A program made the position numbers and the translations under genes. The notes under the pieces were generated by a model that saw only the letters and a program-made list of their open reading frames with translations, did no database searches and was not told the DNA's origin. 64,000 bases of DNA, from assembly GCF_014192015.1 (NCBI RefSeq), contig NZ_JACHXJ010000001.1:1612001-1676000 (forward strand). Direction: 5' to 3'. This document shows positions 61,133 to 64,000 of this stretch, in pieces. Source of the stretch: Paenibacillus rhizosphaerae (GTDB lineage: Bacteria; Bacillota; Bacilli; Paenibacillales; Paenibacillaceae). How positions within the stretch are numbered: position 1 is the stretch's first letter; the number at the start of each line of letters is the position of its first letter.

Positions 61133-62704
61133 ATGAACAAACTTTGGGGTAAATATGCGCTGAGCACAGCGCTCGTTTCCGCTCTATTGCTCTCGGGCTG
61201 CAGCTCTAACAGCGGATCGGGATCCGAAGCCAAGACAGCGGATTCGTCCGAAGCAACGGTTAATGAGACCGGGTTTCCGCTAACCCAAGAACCCGTCACG
61301 CTGAACATGTTTACCCGGATCGCCCCGGTGAACGGTCCATTCAAGGACATGCCGGTGTTCCAGGATTACGAGAAAAAGAGCAATGTGCACGTGGACTTCA
61401 CCGAAGCGCCGACGGACGGCTTCCAGGAGAAGAAAAATCTGCTGTTCGCGTCCAATGAGCTGCCCGACGCTTTTTACCGCTCAGGCATTTCGCCGCTTGA
61501 AGCGACGCAGTACGGTGCCGTTGGCCAACTGATTCCGCTTGAAGACCTGCTCGACAAATATGCGCCTAACCTGAAATCGCTGATGGAACAATATCCGGAA
61601 ATCCGCTCGGCGATCACGACTCCGGAAGGCCACATTTACGCGATCCCGGGAATCGTGACGCTGGCAGCGGCCCGCACGGATAAGAAGTGGATCAATGAGG
61701 CGTGGCTGAAGAAGATGGGCCTGAAGGAGCCCGAGACGACGGACGAATTATACGATGTGCTGGTAGCTTTCCGTGATAAGGATCCAAACGGCAACGGTAA
61801 GAAGGACGAAATTCCGATGACTGCCCGGGCGGGTCTGGCGGTCGTCACCATGATGAGCGGATCGTTTGGTCTTGATCAGCAGCTTGGCTATAACATCAAT
61901 CTGGAGAACGACAAGGTGAACATCTGGATGGGCAGTGAGAAGAACAAAGAAATGCTGATGTACCTGAACAAGCTGTATAAAGAGAAGCTGCTCGACCCGG
62001 AACTGTTCTCACAGAAGGAAGCGCAGTATTTGGCTAAGCAGGGTTCGGGCAATGCCGGATTTTTCTTTGACCAGACGAACAACAACTTCCTGCCAATTGC
62101 CGACCAATATGTAGGGATTGCACCTCCAGCAGGTCCGAACGGCGACAGACTTCAGGCCCAGACAGCACCGGTGCCGCGTGACTTTGGTGCCTTCGCCATT
62201 ACGTCTGTCAATAAATATCCGGAAATCACCATGCGCTGGATCGATTATTTCTACAGTGACGAAGGTTCGACCCTGCTGCGGTTCGGCAGAGAAGGCGAGC
62301 ATTATGAGTTGAAAGACGGAATTCCTTACTATAAGCCAGAATTCTCGACATCGGACACCCAACCGAAAATTACGCCGTACGCAGGGGGCGGGGCACCGCA
62401 TCTGATCAGCGATAAAGTATCTTCTTATATCAATCCGCCTCAGGTGCAGGAAGCTCAGAAGAAGCTGGATCCATACATGCCGAAGGTCCGTTATGCGGCT
62501 CCGATGTTTGACGAGAAAACAGCCCAGGAAGTCAATATCCTCCGGAACGATATTGATAAATATTACGAAGAGCAGAGCACGAAATTCATTGCCGGTGCGC
62601 TCAGCTTTGATAAGTGGGATGAGTTCCAGTCTACGCTGAAAAAGATGAAGCTCGACAAGCTTCAGGAGCTGTATCAAGCAGCCTATGACAAGATGGAAAA
62701 GTAA
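61133..62704 (+). CDS. Sugar-binding lipoprotein of the ABC importer (LipO type)
   Basis: This 523-aa protein has a lipoprotein signal (YALSTALVSALLLSGCSSNS, lipobox LSGC) and a family 1 binding fold (YEKKSNVHVDFTEAPTDGFQ, LKDGIPYYKPEF, FYSDEGSTLLRFGREGEHYE). A calcium-site-like loop, DKDPNGNGKKDEIP, resembles a dockerin/EF-hand loop common in this group. ACGGAGGT precedes ATG 61133. The two permeases follow. Confidence 0.93.
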   Translation: MNKLWGKYALSTALVSALLLSGCSSNSGSGSEAKTADSSEATVNETGFPLTQEPVTLNMFTRIAPVNGPFKDMPVFQDYEKKSNVHVDFTEAPTDGFQEKKNLLFASNELPDAFYRSGISPLEATQYGAVGQLIPLEDLLDKYAPNLKSLMEQYPEIRSAITTPEGHIYAIPGIVTLAAARTDKKWINEAWLKKMGLKEPETTDELYDVLVAFRDKDPNGNGKKDEIPMTARAGLAVVTMMSGSFGLDQQLGYNINLENDKVNIWMGSEKNKEMLMYLNKLYKEKLLDPELFSQKEAQYLAKQGSGNAGFFFDQTNNNFLPIADQYVGIAPPAGPNGDRLQAQTAPVPRDFGAFAITSVNKYPEITMRWIDYFYSDEGSTLLRFGREGEHYELKDGIPYYKPEFSTSDTQPKITPYAGGGAPHLISDKVSSYINPPQVQEAQKKLDPYMPKVRYAAPMFDEKTAQEVNILRNDIDKYYEEQSTKFIAGALSFDKWDEFQSTLKKMKLDKLQELYQAAYDKMEK

Positions 62705-62748
62705 TGGAATTGGATGATATTTCGTCATGAGGTAAGGAGTAGATGGTT

Positions 62749-63711
62749 ATGAAGAGCGCGCAAGTCCAGGCGACGGCCGCTCCATCCCGGGTTTCCGCAA
62801 GACGGGGGAGACGCATATGGATTCAGATGGTCAAGCGGTACGACCTGTATCTCATGCTGCTGGTGCCGATCGCCTGGTATTTGATCTTTCATTACGGGCC
62901 GCTGTACGGTCTGCAAATTGCTTTTAAAAATTTCAACCCGGCCAAAGGAATTATAGGCAGCAGCTGGGTCGGCTTCGATCATTTCGAGCGGTTTTTCGAT
63001 TCGTATTATTTCGGGCGGCTGCTGTGGAACACGTTGTCGATCAATCTGTTCTCGCTGCTGATCGCTTTTCCGATTTCCATCGTGCTGGCGCTGATCGTCA
63101 ATGAAATTCGCAGTAAGTCGTTCAGCAAGCTGCTGCAAAATATTACGTTCATTCCGCACTTTATTTCCGTCGTCGTTATCGTTGGCATCCTGAACGTATT
63201 CCTCTCGCCCACGACGGGGCCGATCAACTCGCTGATCGAGGCATTCGGCGGTTCGCCGATCCGTTTTCTGGAGGAGGCCGGCTGGTTTAAAACGATTTTC
63301 ATCGGCTCAAACATATGGCAGAACATGGGCTGGCAATCCATCATTTACATCGCCGCGCTCAGCGGGATCAATCCCCAGCTGTACGAAGCGGCGAAGATGG
63401 ACGGCGCCTCCCGGATGCGGCGCGTGTGGCATATCTCCTTGCCGGGCATCGTTCCCGTCATCGTGATCATGCTGATCCTGGACATCGGACATTTTATGGA
63501 CATCGGATTCGAGAAAATTTTACTGATGCAGAACAATTTGAACCTTGAGGCGAGCGATGTCATTTCTACGTTTGTGTATACGACCGGTATTCTCAAAGGA
63601 GAGTACAGCTACACCGCGGCCATCGGGCTGTTCAACTCGGTCATTAACCTGGTGCTCCTGCTATTGGTGAACCGGTTTGCGCGTAAAACGTCGGAAACGA
63701 GCCTTTGGTAA
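62749..63711 (+). CDS. Sugar ABC transporter permease (LplB type)
   Basis: This 320-aa membrane protein starts with a basic tail, then LYLMLLVPIAWYLIFHYGPL. It has NEIRSKSFSKLLQNITFIPH, the EAA loop (LYEAAKMDGASRMRRVWHIS) and the family ending VNRFARKTSETSLW. ATG 62749 is preferred over ATG 62743 because AAGGAG lies 9 bases before it. It pairs with the permease that runs off the window end. Confidence 0.93.
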   Translation: MKSAQVQATAAPSRVSARRGRRIWIQMVKRYDLYLMLLVPIAWYLIFHYGPLYGLQIAFKNFNPAKGIIGSSWVGFDHFERFFDSYYFGRLLWNTLSINLFSLLIAFPISIVLALIVNEIRSKSFSKLLQNITFIPHFISVVVIVGILNVFLSPTTGPINSLIEAFGGSPIRFLEEAGWFKTIFIGSNIWQNMGWQSIIYIAALSGINPQLYEAAKMDGASRMRRVWHISLPGIVPVIVIMLILDIGHFMDIGFEKILLMQNNLNLEASDVISTFVYTTGILKGEYSYTAAIGLFNSVINLVLLLLVNRFARKTSETSLW

Positions 63712-63727
63712 AGGAGGACCATGCGCC

Positions 63728-64000
63728 ATGTCTAAACAAGCTGCTGCTGTGATCAGCAGACCCAGGGATGAGCGGGTGTTCAATGCGATCGTGTATACGA
63801 TCGCATCGCTCATCATTCTGATCGTGCTCTATCCGCTCATTTTCGTGATCAGCGCTTCGTTCAGCGACCCGGCGAAGGTGCTGAACGGAGAAGTATGGCT
63901 GCTGCCGAAAAGCGTGTCTTTGGACGCGTACACGAATATTTTTCATAACGGAAAAATATGGACGGGATACATGAATACGATCATTTATACGGTAGTCGGC
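63728..64000 (+). CDS. Sugar ABC transporter permease (YtcP type), 3' end beyond the window
   Basis: The frame from ATG 63728 is open to the end of the window (91 codons). It reads MSKQAAAVISRPRDERVFNA, then IVYTIASLIILIVLYPLIFV and ISASFSDPAKVLNG, the first helix and loop of YtcP-type permeases. AAGGAGG lies 10 bases upstream; an ATG at 63721 opens only a 4-codon frame. It starts 16 bp after the preceding permease. Confidence 0.92.
   Translation, partial: MSKQAAAVISRPRDERVFNAIVYTIASLIILIVLYPLIFVISASFSDPAKVLNGEVWLLPKSVSLDAYTNIFHNGKIWTGYMNTIIYTVVG

Noticed and set aside
1..64000. CRISPR arrays, tRNA or rRNA genes, T-box or known riboswitches, insertion sequences, phage genes
   Set aside because: None of the expected repeats, cloverleafs, conserved RNA boxes or transposase/integrase motifs were seen on either strand.

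Overview
The window looks like a chromosomal segment of a Paenibacillus-type Firmicute. The evidence is moderate GC, strong AGGAGG-type ribosome binding sites with TTG and GTG starts, LplB/YtcP/YtcQ-type sugar ABC transporters, YesM/YesN two-component pairs, membrane-bound AraC regulators, and large intracellular GH2, GH3, GH43 and GH88 enzymes. No rRNA, tRNA, CRISPR array, phage or intact insertion sequence was seen.

Layout. 1-6121 is mixed housekeeping and accessory: a truncated epoxide hydrolase with its MarR regulator, a VanW protein, a MocR-type regulator, a small membrane protein, a saccharopine-dehydrogenase-like enzyme and a DUF1232 protein. 6164-24273 is a polysaccharide-utilisation locus: AraC regulator, SGNH esterase, membrane AraC-type sensor-regulator, two permeases, a binding lipoprotein, a secreted parallel beta-helix enzyme, a tandem alpha/beta-barrel-like protein, a 1401-aa GH2 and a GH88 unsaturated glucuronyl hydrolase. 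The implied flow is extracellular cleavage (possibly by a lyase), ABC import of oligosaccharides, then cytoplasmic trimming by esterase, GH2 and GH88.

24513-29483 holds a catalase, an acetyltransferase pseudogene, a FAD oxidoreductase, a secreted stalk-domain protein and a cation efflux transporter. 29749-39661 has a xylan-type set (GH43, AraC regulator, orphan binding lipoprotein, GH3), interrupted by a DNA alkylation repair protein and the rRNA methyltransferase RlmD. 39897-43959 is a LiaRS-like two-component system followed by two related membrane proteins. 44347-47715 is a patchwork of small genes and gene remnants. 47867-51511 is nirB-nirD-nirC behind a very clear Fnr-type promoter. 51601-57160 carries an anchored Mrr-like nuclease, a P-loop kinase, a DUF2306 protein, a DJ-1 fusion protein, a SHOCT protein and an OmpR/EnvZ-type two-component pair. 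57530 to the end is a YesM/YesN system followed by a sugar ABC transporter operon that runs off the window.

Functional names come from reading motifs by eye. Substrate assignments are inference. No database search was possible.
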